41,957 bases of DNA from Xanthomonas bromi (GCF_900092025.1 NZ_FLTX01000059.1:1-41957), one strand, 5' to 3'. Shown: positions 26,399 to 35,295, numbered from the stretch's first letter. Notes: generated from the letters alone by a model not told the origin. Numbers and translations are program-made.

Positions 26399-28350
26399 CG
26401 GTCGATTGCCTTGCCGGGATTGCCCCGGGCAGCGTCTTTGTTCTTTCCAGCATGCTCCTGTCGCAGCCGAATCGCCAGCAGCGTGATGTCGTCGTACGGA
26501 TCGGCCTGACCGGTGAAGTGGGCAATATTGGCGATCACCAACTCGCACTGCCGCGCTGCAGTGCGGCGCGGATCCAGCGCCGCCAACAGCCGCTGCAGCC
26601 CATAACTGGCACCGTGCTCGTTGATGGCTTCGGTCACTCCGTCGGTATAGCCCAGCAGCGTCTGGCCGGCAGACATGCGGCCCTCCAGCACCGGATAGGA
26701 CGCCTGCGGCTCGATCCCCAGCGGCGCCCCGGTTTCCAACGGCAGCGGCCGCACCTGGCCATCGGTATCGATCAGGACCGGCGGTTCGTGCCCGGCACTG
26801 GCCAGCCGGTAGTCGCCGCTCAGCACGTTGATCACCCCGCACAGCACGGTGGCGAACATGCAGGTCTCGTTGTTTTCGGCCAGTCGTGTAGAAGCGGCAA
26901 TCAGGATGGCGTCCGGGCGCGTGTGCCGGCGCGCAGCGATTTCCAGCACGCTCACCGCACGCGCCATGAACAACGCCGCCGGCACGCCCTTGTCCGAGAC
27001 ATCGCCCACCACGAACCACAACAGGCCAGGCTCGGTTTCGATGAAGTGGTAGAAATCGCCGCCCACTGCCTTTGCCGGCTCCAGCCACGCGCAGGTTTCC
27101 AGATGCGAACCGGCGCGGTCGAAGGTGCGCCCGGACGGCAGCATCGCCTGCTGGATCTCGCGCGCAATCTGCAGCTCGCTCTGCATGCGTTCGCGCGCGG
27201 CGGTCATCTCGCCGATCTCGGCGATATGGTGGCGGATCGCATCGCGCGCGCTGTCGAACGCGCGCGCCATCACGCCTACTTCGTCGTTGCGTTCGATGTG
27301 CGGCAACGGGTACTCGAATTCGCCGCGGCGGAAATGCTCGGCGGTATCGGTCAGCTCTTCGATCGGCCGGGTCAACGTGCGCGTGATCCGCCGCATCAGC
27401 CACCACCACACCACCGCGCCCAGCAGAGCCGCCAGCGCTACCCAAGCGGCCAGCCAGTTCAGGCCGGCCAGCACATAGCCTTCCGAAGCCGACAACACGA
27501 ATGTCCAGCCGCTGCGCCCCACTGCCGCGCTATGGGTCAGGAAGCGTTCGCCATCGGGCGCGGTGTGCGTAAACGAAATCGGCTGGCCGGCGGCGATCGC
27601 GCGTTGCAACGGCCGCAGATCCGGTCGCGAACGGGTCACGTAAGCATCCAGCGAATGGTGCAGATTGAGCGCGGGGTCGGGGCTGAAAACCAGCATGCCT
27701 TCCGGCGACAGCAGCATCGGCTGGATGCCGATATCGTGTGGCAGCTGGTCGATGATGTCGCGCAGGTGCTGCAGCGGCAGGTCCACGCTCACCATGCCCA
27801 CCGGCGTCGCATCCGGCGCATCGCCGGGCCGGCGCAGCGGCAGGTTGTAGCTGGTGTACAGACCGCCGCCGTTCGTCTCCATGGACGGCTCGGACCACCA
27901 TGCGCGGCCCTCGTGCTGGGTGCGCAGGTACCAGGGCATGGCCCGATAGTCGTAGCCCAGGTCCAGCGCGGATTTCTCCGTTACGCGCGTGCCGCTGCGA
28001 TGCACAGACCAGACAAATCCGCTGTCGCCGGCCTTCTGCGTGTGCGGCTGGATGATCAGGCGCGCCGCACCGATATCCGGGTCGCCGGTCAGCGTGGCCA
28101 GGAGCAATGCCCGCAGATTGAACGGCTGCAGTCCCACGCCGCTACTGCTGGCCGCCAACGTGCGTCCGCTCACCTGCACCGAATCGAGCAGTGTCGCCAG
28201 GCTGCGCGCGGTCTGCTCGGTCAAGCCATCCACCTCGCTGCGCGCCGCCTCCACCAGCTCGGCGCGCGCACCCAGGTAGAACACCGTTCCCAGCACCGCC
28301 AGCAACACCACCAGCACGGCGGTGGCCGCCAGCAGCACGCGTACGCGCAA
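26395..28350 (-). CDS. Membrane sensor SpoIIE-type serine phosphatase (RsbU-like)
   Basis: 651-aa membrane protein. A first transmembrane helix (residues ~4-28) is followed by a periplasmic Cache-like sensor (~30-300), a second helix (WLAAWVALAALLGAVVWWWLM), a HAMP segment (TRTLTRPIEELTDTAEHFRRGE), a coiled linker (REIQQAMLPS), and the PP2C/SpoIIE domain. The metal motifs AVGGDFYHF, VGDVSDKGVPAALFMA, GYTDGVTEAIN and DPYDDITLLA are all present. It should sense an external signal and dephosphorylate the STAS protein. The start is uncertain: 28350 is a TTG and the open frame extends about 30 codons upstream without an ATG. Confidence 0.9.
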   Translation of the reverse strand: MRVRVLLAATAVLVVLLAVLGTVFYLGARAELVEAARSEVDGLTEQTARSLATLLDSVQVSGRTLAASSSGVGLQPFNLRALLLATLTGDPDIGAARLIIQPHTQKAGDSGFVWSVHRSGTRVTEKSALDLGYDYRAMPWYLRTQHEGRAWWSEPSMETNGGGLYTSYNLPLRRPGDAPDATPVGMVSVDLPLQHLRDIIDQLPHDIGIQPMLLSPEGMLVFSPDPALNLHHSLDAYVTRSRPDLRPLQRAIAAGQPISFTHTAPDGERFLTHSAAVGRSGWTFVLSASEGYVLAGLNWLAAWVALAALLGAVVWWWLMRRITRTLTRPIEELTDTAEHFRRGEFEYPLPHIERNDEVGVMARAFDSARDAIRHHIAEIGEMTAARERMQSELQIAREIQQAMLPSGRTFDRAGSHLETCAWLEPAKAVGGDFYHFIETEPGLLWFVVGDVSDKGVPAALFMARAVSVLEIAARRHTRPDAILIAASTRLAENNETCMFATVLCGVINVLSGDYRLASAGHEPPVLIDTDGQVRPLPLETGAPLGIEPQASYPVLEGRMSAGQTLLGYTDGVTEAINEHGASYGLQRLLAALDPRRTAARQCELVIANIAHFTGQADPYDDITLLAIRLRQEHAGKNKDAARGNPGKAIDR

Positions 28351-28512
28351 GCTGTTGCGCCATGGAATGCGCGCAGCGACCGATCTGTGTTGCGGCAGTG
28401 ACCGCGGACGATTGCGAATGGCACCTCTCCCTGGAAGCAGCTGCGCTCGATGATGGCAGCTTTGCTGTCATGCACAACCATCTAGAGCAGCCTCACCCTC
28501 ACCTGGCCTCGA

Positions 28513-28542
28513 TTAACCGGCTCAATGCGAGCGGACTAGATT
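28513..28542 (+). promoter_or_regulatory. Possible promoter of the immunity-effector pair
   Basis: TTAACC (28513-28518), 18 bases, TAGATT (28537-28542) lie about 28 bases before the TTG start at 28570. The match is fair but not strong. Confidence 0.35.
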
Positions 28543-28569
28543 GGCCCCCACCTGCCACGGAGGCCGGCC

Positions 28570-29238
28570 TTGCGCCAGATTCTGACCCCAAGCCTGCTGG
28601 CCCTTTTGCTTACGGCCTGTCACCCCCCGGAGACCAGCATGACCCAGACCCATTCCCCCGCCACCGAGGCCACCGCAGCAGCCGACGTGGAGGCGGGCGG
28701 CCGCGGCCTTGCCAAGTTGAATCCGAGTCCGCGTAAGGCTTACGAGGTGACGCTCACCCTGGACAAGGCGCCTGGCGCTTTCGGCCTGGTGCAGGCTGCG
28801 GCGCAGTACGACGTCAGCAACGAAGCGGAGTGCGGCAAGATCCAGCCGGAGACCGGTGCCGCCGGCCGCATCACCAGCCAGGAAGATGTCGCGCTCAAGA
28901 AGATCTCCGACACCGAATACCGCGGCACTGTGTATCTGGATCTGATGCAGGACGAAGACTATTACGGTCGCGGCGTTTGCCGTTGGGAATTCAGTGGCGC
29001 CAGCGTGTTGCTCAAAGCCACCGGTGCCGAAGAAGAAACGCGGTTCTTGTCGTTTATCGAAGCCAAGACGGTGACCACGCAGCAGGCGCTAACGAAGTAT
29101 TACTGGAAAGACGGCTATCCGCGTTCGGAGTCCAAGAGTTTTCCGGACACCGGCGAACTCAGCCCGGAGAAGTTCAAGCCTGATATTCGCGAGAATCTCT
29201 TCACTATCACGTTGGCTGCCAAGGAAGTTGCGCCATGA
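28570..29238 (+). CDS. Predicted immunity lipoprotein (X-Tfi) of the adjacent lipase effector
   Basis: 222-aa lipoprotein. A TTG start at 28570 is chosen because it has a strong ribosome site (CACGGAGG, 7 bases before) and directly yields a lipoprotein signal, MRQILTPSLLALLLTAC, with Cys17 in the lipobox. The mature part (about 200 aa, with EAECGKIQPETG, YGRGVCRWEFSG, IRENLFTITLA) is a beta-rich domain of unknown function. Its TGA overlaps the ATG of a lipase with a type IV secretion signal (ATGA, 29235-29238). In Xanthomonas, effectors of the antibacterial type IV system are encoded with envelope immunity proteins, so protection of the producer from the lipase is the likely job. Confidence 0.82.
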   Translation: MRQILTPSLLALLLTACHPPETSMTQTHSPATEATAAADVEAGGRGLAKLNPSPRKAYEVTLTLDKAPGAFGLVQAAAQYDVSNEAECGKIQPETGAAGRITSQEDVALKKISDTEYRGTVYLDLMQDEDYYGRGVCRWEFSGASVLLKATGAEEETRFLSFIEAKTVTTQQALTKYYWKDGYPRSESKSFPDTGELSPEKFKPDIRENLFTITLAAKEVAP

Positions 29239-30557
29239 GTATTCCGTCAACCCAATATGCTGGTCTCTCCGATGACGTTTATAAGAATCGTGCGGTAGGT
29301 CGCCGCGCGCCCGGGCACGAAGAAATCGTCACGATCGAAGGGCAGCGTTACGCCGTTCTCGATCATGTCAACAATAAATCCAACGGTTACCAGGGCACGA
29401 TCTACCGCCGCGAAAGCAGCGGGGACATTGTCGTCGCCCATCGAGGTACCCAGGGCGCAGTCAATGACATTCTGACCGACGCGACCATGGTCACCCCGCG
29501 GACCAACCCGCAGGCCGCCGATGCGCTTGCGCTGACCAAGAATGCGATGGACATTGCCAAGGACGTCGGCAAGCGAACCGGGCATCAACCAGAAGTCACC
29601 GTTACCGGCCACTCCCTCGGCGGTGCGCTAGCGCAGATGACCGCGCACCATTACGACCTGAAAGGCGAAACCTTCAACGCCTACGGCGCAGCGAGCCTGA
29701 GCTATCGCATTCCGGAAGGCGGCAATAGCGTGATCAATCACGTGATGGCATCGGATCCAGTGAGTGCAGCATCGCCGCATTTCGGGCAAGTGCGCATTTA
29801 CGCCAAGCCTGACGAAATCGCCACCTTGAGCGGTGCCGGTTACAGTAACAGCAAGGCCAATTTTTTGATTCCGGATTACCCACTGGTTGCGGCCGGCAGC
29901 TCGCTCGGCGCGCACAAGTTGGGCAACTTCCTCGGCGAGCATTCCGTGCTCAAGGATCCCAACGCCCGCCCGCTTGCCGAGCAGAACAAGCGCATGATCG
30001 ACGAGTACCGCGGCGACATAGATGGGCTGCGCACCGGCACCACCATTCTGACGCGTAGCGCGCGCGGTTTTGGCCAAGACGCCATCGACGCCATCCGCGG
30101 CCCGCTCGCTCCGGGCGAGCCGGCCAAGCGCGACGCGCGCGCGCATGGCAACGACCACACCTTGCTGCGCATCGATCAGCCCGGGCACGTGGGCAACGCC
30201 TTGTTCCAGGATGCCCAACGCGGCGTGCATGCGCAGGACGCCCGCGCCGGCCGCTCGCCCGATCAACAGAGCGCGCAGTTATCCGGTTCGCTCGCATCGG
30301 AAATGCATGCGGCTGGTGGCCAGCGCATCGACGCGGTGATGATGAGCCCGGATGCGGCGCGAACCTTCGCGGTACAGGGCCGCGTGGACGACCCGGCGCA
30401 GCTGCGCGTCAGTGTCGAGACAATGACTGCGATGAATACCCCGTTGGAACAGAGCAGCCAACGTGTCGCCGAAAACGCAGCGCGCCAATCGGTCGCGTTG
30501 GAGCAGCAACAGTCGCAGACCCGGCAACAGCAGCAGGGCGCACGCGCTTTGGGTTGA
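29235..30557 (+). CDS. Antibacterial type IV secretion lipase effector (X-Tfe) with C-terminal XVIPCD
   Basis: 440-aa two-domain protein. Residues ~1-240 form a class-3 lipase/phospholipase domain with the elbow GHSLGGALAQ (Ser127), a candidate Asp174 in SDPVS, and His227 or His236. Residues ~300-440 match the Xanthomonadales VirD4-interacting XVIPCD signal: HTLLRIDQPGHVGNALF, MSPDAARTFAVQGRVDDPAQLRVSVET, NTPLEQSS, and a Gln-rich tail. Such proteins are delivered by the X-T4SS into rival bacteria, where this one would attack phospholipids. No N-terminal signal peptide is present, as expected. It is translationally coupled to its presumed immunity lipoprotein. Confidence 0.93.
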   Translation: MSIPSTQYAGLSDDVYKNRAVGRRAPGHEEIVTIEGQRYAVLDHVNNKSNGYQGTIYRRESSGDIVVAHRGTQGAVNDILTDATMVTPRTNPQAADALALTKNAMDIAKDVGKRTGHQPEVTVTGHSLGGALAQMTAHHYDLKGETFNAYGAASLSYRIPEGGNSVINHVMASDPVSAASPHFGQVRIYAKPDEIATLSGAGYSNSKANFLIPDYPLVAAGSSLGAHKLGNFLGEHSVLKDPNARPLAEQNKRMIDEYRGDIDGLRTGTTILTRSARGFGQDAIDAIRGPLAPGEPAKRDARAHGNDHTLLRIDQPGHVGNALFQDAQRGVHAQDARAGRSPDQQSAQLSGSLASEMHAAGGQRIDAVMMSPDAARTFAVQGRVDDPAQLRVSVETMTAMNTPLEQSSQRVAENAARQSVALEQQQSQTRQQQQGARALG

Positions 30558-30674
30558 GTGGGGGAGTGAGTGCGGCTGTGCAGTCGCGGCAGATGGGCGC
30601 GCAGTGAGTATCAAGTGCACTTTGCTGCGATGCGCCTGGCCTGCGCGTCACGACCATCGAAGGTTGCATCAGCG

Positions 30675-30697
30675 CGCCGGGCCTGCCCGGCGTTTTT
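30675..30697 (+). terminator. Rho-independent terminator downstream of the effector gene
   Basis: CGCCGGG (30675-30681) pairs with CCCGGCG (30686-30692) around a CCTG loop, followed by TTTTT. It lies about 120 bases past the effector stop. Nothing else recognisable is in 30558-30979 except the promoter region of the next gene. Confidence 0.8.
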
Positions 30698-30979
30698 GCG
30701 TTCAATCGCGCAGTCACGCGCAGGCTTGCTGCTGCACCCGCACAACACCGCACCCGCAGCGCTGGCGTCGGTCAATGTTTTCCTGCGTGGAGATATGCCG
30801 CAACACGCTTGCACCTATAGCGGCCTTAACCGGGCTGTACTGCCGTGCTTGAATCGCCACCGTTTTGCAGCGATGCATGGCGCAGCACTTGTCATGCCAC
30901 GCTTTTGCATACGAGGCAATGCAGGGCAATCAAGCACGGCGCCATCCGGCGCGACATCCACCGATCGAGGAAGCGTTTC

Positions 30980-31981
30980 ATGACCATTTTTCGCATGCAC
31001 TACCACCGCGTGCTGCTCGTGTTGCTGTTGTGTCTGTGCAGCGCCGGCGTCAGCGCGCAAGGCATCGCCAAAGGCGCGGACGTCAGCTGGCTCAACCAGC
31101 AGGCGGCGAACAATCCGCCGCAGGTCTTTCGCGATGCAGCGGGCAACACCACCGACTTCATCAAGCTGTTCAAGGATGTCGGCGGCAACGCCATTCGCTT
31201 GCGCGTGTGGGTCAACCCGGCGGGCGGCTGGAACGATGGCCGCGACACCCTGGACAAGGCCAAGCGCGCCGCGGCCCAAGGCATGCGCATCATGATCGAC
31301 TTCCACTACAGCGACAGCTGGGCCGACCCGGGCAAGCAGACCAAGCCGGCCGCCTGGGCCGGCCACTCCGTCGCCCAGCTCACTACCGATGTCTACAGCC
31401 ACACCCAGGGCATCCTCCAATATCTCAAGGACAACGGCATTGCCGTCAGCTGGGTGCAGGTGGGTAACGAAATCAACAGCGGCATGCTGTGGAACGAGGG
31501 CAAGACGCCCAACTTCGCCACCCTCGGCCAGTTCATCAACAGCGGCTACAACGCCACCAAGGCGGTGTATCCCAACGCCAAGGTCGTCGTGCATCTGGCC
31601 AATGGCGACGACAACGCCAACTTCCGCTGGTTCTTCGACAACCTGCGCTCGGCCGGCGGCAAGTGGGACGTCATCGGCATGTCGCATTACCCCCCCGTCG
31701 GCAGCTGGCAGGATTACAACAGCCGCCTGGACACCAATATGCGCGACATGATTGCGCGCTACGGCAGCGACGTGGTGATTTCCGAGGTCGGCATGGACTG
31801 GCAGCAAGCGGCCACCACCCGCGCCATGCTCACCAACCTGCTCACCCGCAGCAGCAACATCGGCTCGCACGTCCTGGGCGTGTTCTATTGGGAACCCAAC
31901 GCCTACCCGGGCTGGCAGGGCTACACCCTGGGCGCAGTCACCAGCGACGGCAAACTGACCGAAGCCCTGCAGGCGTTCTGA
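30980..31981 (+). CDS. Glycoside hydrolase family 53 arabinogalactan endo-beta-1,4-galactanase
   Basis: 333-aa secreted enzyme. The signal peptide (MTIFRMHYHRVLLVLLLCLCSAGVSA) is cleaved near residue 26. The GH53 barrel follows: GIAKGADVSWLNQQ, GNAIRLRVWVNPAGGWND, MRIMIDFHYSDSWADPGKQTKPAAW, the acid/base E164 in VGNEIN, and the nucleophile E269 in ISEVGMDW. It cuts beta-1,4-galactan side chains of plant pectin, in keeping with a plant-associated Xanthomonas. A GAGGAAG ribosome site precedes the ATG at 30980. It is a single-gene unit. Confidence 0.95.
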   Translation: MTIFRMHYHRVLLVLLLCLCSAGVSAQGIAKGADVSWLNQQAANNPPQVFRDAAGNTTDFIKLFKDVGGNAIRLRVWVNPAGGWNDGRDTLDKAKRAAAQGMRIMIDFHYSDSWADPGKQTKPAAWAGHSVAQLTTDVYSHTQGILQYLKDNGIAVSWVQVGNEINSGMLWNEGKTPNFATLGQFINSGYNATKAVYPNAKVVVHLANGDDNANFRWFFDNLRSAGGKWDVIGMSHYPPVGSWQDYNSRLDTNMRDMIARYGSDVVISEVGMDWQQAATTRAMLTNLLTRSSNIGSHVLGVFYWEPNAYPGWQGYTLGAVTSDGKLTEALQAF

Positions 31982-31989
31982 CCAACGCG

Positions 31990-32235
31990 CTCCCCCCGTG
32001 GGAACGCACCCGGTCGCGACAAGGCGTTACCGCTAACGCCGTCGCGCCCGGGGGCGCTCCTATGGGCGAGTGTCAGCGCCGCGCAGCGTAATCGCTATCT
32101 CGGCGGTGCTGCCCGCCGGGAATGTCTGCCGAAGACAGCCGGCTGCAGCAACAAACCGCACCAACGCGTAGGAGCGCCCTGGGGCGAGAATGGCCTTGCC
32201 GGTAACGCCGTCGCGCCCCAGGACGCTGCTGCGGG
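31990..32235. repeat. Two copies of a dispersed palindromic repeat
   Basis: Copy 1 (about 31990-32066) and copy 2 (about 32160-32231) both begin with ACCAACGCG, contain the core GGTAACGCCGTCGCGCCC or close variants (GCTAACGCCGTCGCGCCC in copy 1), and have complementary flanks (GGAGCGC.../...GCGCTCC type). Each folds back on itself. They look like the REP-type elements scattered between Xanthomonas genes. The bases 32236-32420 show nothing further. Confidence 0.65.
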
Positions 32236-32424
32236 TGCACTTTCACCGATCCATTCCGCGAGCACCCGGGTAGTCGGCAATCGCCTGCCGCTGCCCCTTC
32301 ATCCTTTGGTCGTACAGCGACCGCGCCGCCTGCACGGCACGGCACCTGCGACCAGCTCATCCACGCACGACACCATCCCATTCCATACGCATCCGTAGCG
32401 AGGAATGGCAACAGGTGCGTGCGG

Positions 32425-32487
32425 TACACTTGGGGGTTCACGAATTCACGATGTCGACACACCCGCGGGGTGTGTCCCCTGGGAGCG
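32425..32487 (+). promoter_or_regulatory. aceE leader with a perfect 9-bp hairpin
   Basis: GACACACCC (32456-32464), loop GCG, GGGTGTGTC (32468-32476) is a perfect inverted repeat ending 4 bases before the ribosome site GGGAGCG (32481-32487) of aceE. A TACACT -10-like box lies at 32425-32430; its -35 is unclear. If transcribed, the hairpin would sit beside the ribosome site. As DNA it could be a repressor operator. Confidence 0.55.
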
Positions 32488-32490
32488 CTA

Positions 32491-35178
32491 ATGAACTGGT
32501 TGAACGAAGTGCTGCATAACGATCCGAACCCGCTTGAGACCCAGGAGTGGCTCGAATCGATCAAGGCCGTCATCGATGCAGAAGGTCCTGAGCGCGCCCA
32601 TCAGCTGCTGGAAGGCATGGTCGAACAGACCCGTCGCGCCGGCGCTTACCTGCCGTTCTCGCCCACCACCGAGTACGTCAACACCATCTCTCCGGCCAAC
32701 GAGGCCAAGAACCCCGGCGATTCCGCGCTGGAGTGGAAGATCCGCTCGATCATCCGCTGGAACGCCATGGCCACCGTCGTGCGCGCCAACCGCAAGCCGG
32801 GTGACCTGGGTGGCCACATCGCCTCGTTCGCGTCCAGCGCCACGCTGTACGACGTGGGCTTCAACCATTTCTGGCGCGCGCCCTCGGACAACCACCCGGG
32901 CGACCTGCTGTTCGTCCAGGGCCACAGCGCCCCGGGCATCTACGCCCGCGCCTTCCTGGAAGGCCGCATCAGCCAGGCTCAGCTGGACAACTTCCGCATG
33001 GAAGTGGACGGCCAGGGCATCTCCTCCTACCCGCACCCGTGGCTGATGCCCGAGTTTTGGCAGACCCCCACCGTGTCGATGGGCCTGGGCCCGCTGGCCG
33101 CCATCTACCAGGCGCAGTTCATGCGCTACCTGGAAAACCGCGGCCTGATCGAGAAGTCCGACCGCAAGGTGTGGTGCTTCATCGGCGACGGCGAGAGCGA
33201 CGAGCCGGAAACCCTCGGCGCCATCGCGCTGGCCGGCCGCGAAGGCCTGGACAACCTCATCTTCGTGGTCAACTGCAATCTGCAGCGCCTGGACGGCCCG
33301 GTGCGCGGCAACGGCAAGATCATCCAGGAACTGGAAGGCGTGTTCCGTGGCGGCGGCTGGAACGTCATCAAGCTGCTCTGGGGTGGCTATTGGGACGCCC
33401 TGCTGGCCAAGGACACCGACGGTGTGCTGCGCAAGCTGATGATGGAAACCGTCGACGGCGAATACCAGAACTGCAAGGCCTTCGGCGGCGCCTACACACG
33501 CGCCAATTTCTTCGGCAAGTACCCGGAGACCGCGGCCATGGTCGCCGGCCTGTCCGACGACGACATCTGGCGCCTGAACCGTGGCGGCCACGACCCGCAC
33601 AAGGTGTACGCCGCCTACCACCAGGCCGTGAACACCACCGGCATGCCCACCGTGATCCTGGCCAAGACGGTCAAGGGCTACGGCATGGGCTCGGCCGGTG
33701 AGGCGCTCAACCCCACCCACCAGACCAAGAAGCTGGACGATGCGGCGGTCAAGCACTTCCGCGACCGCTTCAACATCCCGGTGACCGATGCCCAGCTGGA
33801 AGACGGCCAGGTGCCGTTCTACCACCCCGGCGAAGATTCCCCGGAAGTGCAGTACCTGAAGGAGCGTCGCGGCGCGCTGGGCGGCTTCCTCCCGCAGCGC
33901 CGTCCCAAGGCCAGCAAGTCCTTCGTCGCGCCCACGCTCGACAAGTTCGAGCGCCTGCTCAAGGACAGCGGCGAGCGCAGCTATTCCACCACCATGTCAT
34001 TCGTGCAGAGCCTCAACATCGCCCTGCGCGACAAGGAGCTGGGCCCGCGCATCGTGCCGATCGTGGCCGATGAAGCGCGCACCTTCGGTATGGAAGGCAT
34101 GTTCCGCCAGATCGGCATCTATGCCCCGTTCGGCCAGAAGTACAAGCCGGTCGACGCCGACCAACTGATGTACTACCGCGAAGACCAGACCGGCCAGGTG
34201 CTGCAGCAGGGCATCAGCGAGCCGGGCGCGATTGCCTCCTGGATGGCCGCCGGCACCAGCTACTCGGTCTCCGACGTGCCGATGCTGCCGTTCTACATCT
34301 ACTACTCCATGTTCGGCTTCCAGCGCGTGGGCGACATCGCCTGGCAAGCCGCGGACATGCGCACGCGTGGCTTCCTGCTCGGCGGCACCGCCGGCCGCAC
34401 CACGCTCAACGGCGAAGGCCTGCAGCACGAAGACGGCTTCAGCCAGGTCATCGCCGGCTCCATCCCCAACGTGCGTAGCTACGACCCGACCTTCGGCTTC
34501 GAAGTCACCGTCATCATGCAGCACGGCATGAAGGCGATGATGGAAGACCAGATCGACGAGTACTACTACATCACCCTGATGAACGAGAACTACGCCCACC
34601 CCGGCATGCCGGACGGCGCAGCCGAGGGCATCATCAAGGGCATGTACCTGCTGAAGGACGCCGGCAAGCCCAAGAAGGGCGAGCTGCGCGTGCAGTTGCT
34701 GGGCAGCGGCACCATCCTGCGCGAGGCCATTGCCGCGGCCGAGCTGCTGGACAAGGACTTCGGCGTCACCGCCGACATCTGGTCCTGCCCCAGCCTCAAC
34801 GAAGTGCGCCGCGACGGCTTCGCCGCCGAGCGCTGGAACCGCCTGCACCCGGAGGCGGAACAGCGCAAGCCCTACGTCACCCAGCTACTGGAAGGCCGCC
34901 AGGGCCCGGCCATCGCCGCAACCGACTACGTACGTGCCTTCGCCGACCAGATCCGCGCCTTCGTCCCGATGACCTACACCGTGCTCGGCACGGATGGGTT
35001 CGGTCGCTCGGATACGCGTGCCAACCTGCGTCGCTTCTTCGAGGTCGACCGTTACTACATCGCGCACGCGGCGATTGCCGCGCTTGCGAAGGATGGGAAG
35101 ATGACGGGTAAGGATGTGGCCCGGGCGATCAAGCAGTACAAGATTGATCCTGAGAAGGCGAATCCTGTTGGGGTTTGA
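32491..35178 (+). CDS. aceE: Pyruvate dehydrogenase E1 component, homodimeric type
   Basis: 895-aa E1 decarboxylates pyruvate with thiamine diphosphate and acetylates the lipoyl group of E2 in the pyruvate dehydrogenase complex. The sequence follows the E. coli AceE type throughout: NDPNPLETQEWLESI, YVNTISPANEAKNPGD, RRGGHIASFASSA-like segment, the thiamine diphosphate motif GDGESDEPETLGAI...NCNLQRLDGPVRGNGKIIQELE, and the conserved EGLQHEDGFSQ. Length is normal. The ATG at 32491 follows a GGGAGCG ribosome site. No E2/E3 gene follows; a strong hairpin and an accessory region come next. Confidence 0.98.
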   Translation: MNWLNEVLHNDPNPLETQEWLESIKAVIDAEGPERAHQLLEGMVEQTRRAGAYLPFSPTTEYVNTISPANEAKNPGDSALEWKIRSIIRWNAMATVVRANRKPGDLGGHIASFASSATLYDVGFNHFWRAPSDNHPGDLLFVQGHSAPGIYARAFLEGRISQAQLDNFRMEVDGQGISSYPHPWLMPEFWQTPTVSMGLGPLAAIYQAQFMRYLENRGLIEKSDRKVWCFIGDGESDEPETLGAIALAGREGLDNLIFVVNCNLQRLDGPVRGNGKIIQELEGVFRGGGWNVIKLLWGGYWDALLAKDTDGVLRKLMMETVDGEYQNCKAFGGAYTRANFFGKYPETAAMVAGLSDDDIWRLNRGGHDPHKVYAAYHQAVNTTGMPTVILAKTVKGYGMGSAGEALNPTHQTKKLDDAAVKHFRDRFNIPVTDAQLEDGQVPFYHPGEDSPEVQYLKERRGALGGFLPQRRPKASKSFVAPTLDKFERLLKDSGERSYSTTMSFVQSLNIALRDKELGPRIVPIVADEARTFGMEGMFRQIGIYAPFGQKYKPVDADQLMYYREDQTGQVLQQGISEPGAIASWMAAGTSYSVSDVPMLPFYIYYSMFGFQRVGDIAWQAADMRTRGFLLGGTAGRTTLNGEGLQHEDGFSQVIAGSIPNVRSYDPTFGFEVTVIMQHGMKAMMEDQIDEYYYITLMNENYAHPGMPDGAAEGIIKGMYLLKDAGKPKKGELRVQLLGSGTILREAIAAAELLDKDFGVTADIWSCPSLNEVRRDGFAAERWNRLHPEAEQRKPYVTQLLEGRQGPAIAATDYVRAFADQIRAFVPMTYTVLGTDGFGRSDTRANLRRFFEVDRYYIAHAAIAALAKDGKMTGKDVARAIKQYKIDPEKANPVGV

Positions 35179-35229
35179 TTGATCCTGTAGAGTTGCTAGT
35201 TAGGTGCTCTGACATCATCCCGCTGCACC

Positions 35230-35270
35230 GGCGCCCACTTGGCCTGAGCCAAGTGGGCGCCCTATATTTA
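35230..35270 (+). terminator. Strong hairpin terminator after aceE
   Basis: GGCGCCCACTTGGC (35230-35243) and GCCAAGTGGGCGCC (35248-35261) form a perfect 14-bp stem with a CTGA loop. The tail CTATATTTA is only moderately U-rich. It separates aceE from the low-GC restriction-modification genes. Confidence 0.8.
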
Positions 35271-35280
35271 GGGTGGTCAA

Positions 35281-35295
35281 TCTCAGTATCTGAGA
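35281..35295. promoter_or_regulatory. Inverted repeat upstream of the methyltransferase genes
   Basis: TCTCAG-TAT-CTGAGA is a perfect 6-bp-arm inverted repeat 74 bases before the first methyltransferase start. It is placed where an operator for an autoregulating R-M gene could lie. No C-protein gene is present, so the binding protein is unknown; a methyltransferase with its own N-terminal helices could do it. Confidence 0.4.

Noticed and set aside
26452..28401. 649-codon open frame on the plus strand
   Set aside because: It is antisense to the SpoIIE phosphatase gene; its His/Gln/Arg-rich translation is the usual shadow of GC-rich codon bias.
30815..31870. 351-codon minus-strand frame
   Set aside because: Antisense to the GH53 gene, which has clear catalytic motifs.
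32488..33825. 445-codon minus-strand frame
   Set aside because: Antisense to aceE.
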